Part shown: positions 19,978-21,496 of the stretch, one piece after another
Layout: each line of letters starts with the position of its first letter
Position numbering within the stretch: the stretch's first letter is position 1
Assembly (NCBI GenBank): GCA_015657535.1
Contig: JADHZB010000069.1
Span: 1-21,496 of the forward strand
Direction of reading: 5' to 3'
Length of the DNA stretch: 21,496 nucleotides
Origin: Nephromyces sp. MM_2019
Taxonomy: Eukaryota > Apicomplexa > Aconoidasida > Nephromycida
Notes under the pieces: model-generated
Seen by the model: only the letters and a program-made list of their open reading frames with translations
The model's database searches: none
Told to the model about the DNA's origin: nothing
Translations under genes and position numbers: made by a program

Positions 19978-21449
19978 ATGAGGACTATGCTAAGATATTC
20001 ATTTAATGGGAGGCGCCTCCTCATCTTGCTGGGAATATACTTATTTGCCCTATGGCAACCCCTACTCGAAGGTAAAACTGATTTCAAATAAATTCGACTA
20101 GTAATCCAGACAAACAGCTCCTGAGGGAAGTTAAGACTAGCTTTCAGGGAGAGTCTATACATTCACATACACTAAAAAATTAACCCATTTATAAATACAA
20201 TGTATATTAAAGTTTAGTCAAGTCAAAGCAAGATTCTCGAATCTTAGAGATAGCAATTTTTCAACAGTCTTTGCTAAGCATACTAGTGAAAAGTCACGAT
20301 TTTTTTGCAGATGGCGAAGGAAATAAGGGCAGGGGGCTCATGATGTATACGTATGGAGCTGCATCGCCGCAGTTACATTCGCAACCTTTCGAGACATATC
20401 TAGCGCAAATAAAGCAACGAACAGTAATAAACCGTGGCTCGAATAGGAGAACAATCTACAAAACGATGTGCGAGGATCCAGCAGACATTGTATTTCTCAT
20501 CGACGGCTCGGGGTCTATACTAAGCAGTGAATGGGGAGATGGTATTAAACCGCTATTGAAGTCCATTATTCAAACTTTTCCCATTTCAAATCATAAAGTG
20601 AGATTAGGGATTATTGTATTTTCATTCAAAACTACAGTAGTTATTGATCTTAAAGGATCCGCCAAAATGAGCGTGCAAGAGCACTTGAATGCAGTGGAAA
20701 CCATGGTGTGGCCTCGTAGCATAACAAATACCGCTGCAGCGCTTGGGACTGTTATGGACATGTTCCAGCAATCACCTCGAAATGTAAGAAAGAAGCTGAT
20801 AGTAGCCACAGACGGAATGCCAACTAACTCATTTCCATACTATAAAACGAGCAGGGTTACTCTAAACAGGGGCGTCACTGATGCACTGAAAGAAGCAGAA
20901 AGATTACGAAGCCTAGAGGATATAGAGATAATTGGTGTAAAAATGTCGCCAAACGAAAAACCAAATAAGCAGATACGCCGTGCCATAAATTACTTCTTGA
21001 GAAATCTTGTGGGATGTAAGAAATATCAAAGACCTGGTGTTGATTGTGGAAGCATTATCAAAACCCGTTCTCTAAACACAATGTCAATTCGTAGAAAATT
21101 AATTTTGCGAAGCTGCAAGCCCACTCCAATAGGCATAGTGGAAGCAAAAACACCTCAAAAACCTGAAAAAAATGAAGAAAAACCGACAAAGAAGCCTAGT
21201 GTACCAGCAGCATCAGGCGATCAGACTAGTAAAGAGATATCTAAAAAAGACGAAGATTCTCAGGTGCAGACAGTACATAAAGATGAAGTACCAGTGCCAA
21301 GCCCCACGAAGCCAAAGAAACCTGAGGCAGGAGACGTTGAATCACAAACAAAACCAGGCGCAGACGATACGATCAGCCAGGAAATAGAATCGGAGGGAGA
21401 AGACAACGAAAAAAACGAAGAAACTGAAAAAGACGAAGAAGGCAAAGAA

Positions 21450-21489
<40 letters not shown>

Positions 21490-21496
21490 AAGAAGG
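19978..21496 (+). CDS. TRAP/MIC2-like secreted vWA protein (5' part, runs off the window)
   Basis: Exon 1 (19978-20071) encodes a signal peptide: MRTMLRYSFNGRR, then the core LLILLGIYLFALW. A phase 1 intron (20072-20310, GTAAAA...TTTTTTGCAG) joins to a long exon open to the edge. About 426 residues are in the window. A vWA domain spans about 88-280 with an intact MIDAS: Asp96-Gly-Ser98-Gly-Ser100, Thr170 in SITNT, and Asp199 in ATDG. Cys85 and a Cys after FLRNLVG flank the domain, as in TRAP-type vWA domains, and two more Cys follow. Then comes a Lys/Pro/Glu-rich stalk that turns into Glu-Glu-Gly repeats. No thrombospondin repeat is seen in the window. By analogy with TRAP/MIC2 it is likely a micronemal or surface adhesin that binds ligand through a Mg2+ or Mn2+ ion and ends in a membrane helix beyond the edge. 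Other secreted vWA proteins of alveolates remain possible. Confidence 0.92.
21434..21496 (+). repeat. 9-bp GAAGAAGGC coding repeat at the window edge
   Basis: Tandem GAAGAAGGC units (first ones slightly diverged) encode Glu-Glu-Gly in the stalk of the vWA protein. At least five perfect units are present and the array continues past the end of the window. Its true length cannot be seen here, and such arrays often break assemblies. Confidence 0.95.

Noticed and set aside
20591..20809. 72-codon minus frame
   Set aside because: Antisense to the vWA domain of the right-hand gene.
21172..21445. Lys/Arg-rich plus frame and Ser-rich minus frame
   Set aside because: Shadows of the charged stalk of the vWA gene in other frames.

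Overview
The window looks like nuclear DNA of an intron-rich, AT-rich protist, most likely an apicomplexan or close relative. Three things suggest this. (1) A class 2 mitochondrial dihydroorotate dehydrogenase has a long presequence, a single membrane anchor and the extra internal segment known from apicomplexan enzymes. (2) Two secreted or membrane von Willebrand factor A (vWA) proteins have the general plan of the TRAP/MIC2 micronemal adhesin family. (3) Genes are built from short exons separated by GT-AG introns of about 80-815 nt that are T-rich on the coding strand. The species cannot be named from the sequence alone.

Layout, left to right. Bases 2-142 (+) look like the 3' end of a gene that enters from outside. 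940-1721 (-) holds an unnamed small multi-exon gene. 2049 to about 4495 (-) is a TRAP-like gene: a vWA-like fold without metal-binding residues, two 36-residue repeats, a charged linker, one transmembrane helix and a short basic tail. About 4500-7018 is mostly non-coding, with one ambiguous open patch near 5.8-6.0 kb. 7019-13545 (-) is DHODH in 12 exons; all phases agree and give 567 residues, and one intron is GC-AG. 14541-15888 (+) is a six-exon gene for an unrecognised helical protein of about 173 residues, divergent from DHODH. 16290 to about 17104 (+) has tentative exons of another gene. 17701-18112 (-) is a two-exon gene for an 82-residue protein with an N-terminal hydrophobic segment. 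18581 to about 19328 (-) holds the C-terminal exons of a further unknown gene. From 19978 (+) a second TRAP-like gene starts, with signal peptide, intact-MIDAS vWA domain and acidic tail; it leaves the window inside a Glu-Glu-Gly repeat.

The two vWA genes sit on opposite sides of DHODH. They share a signal-peptide exon (tentative in the left gene), a phase 1 intron and a vWA exon, so they may be divergent paralogues: one with an intact ligand-binding site and one with a degenerate site. DHODH makes orotate for pyrimidine synthesis and passes electrons to ubiquinone in the mitochondrial inner membrane; it has no evident functional link to the adhesin-like neighbours.

Exons were found by hand translation, splice-site inspection and phase bookkeeping. 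DHODH and the right-hand vWA gene are secure. The other models range from good to tentative, as their confidence values show. I saw no rRNA, tRNA, transposon or CRISPR array.
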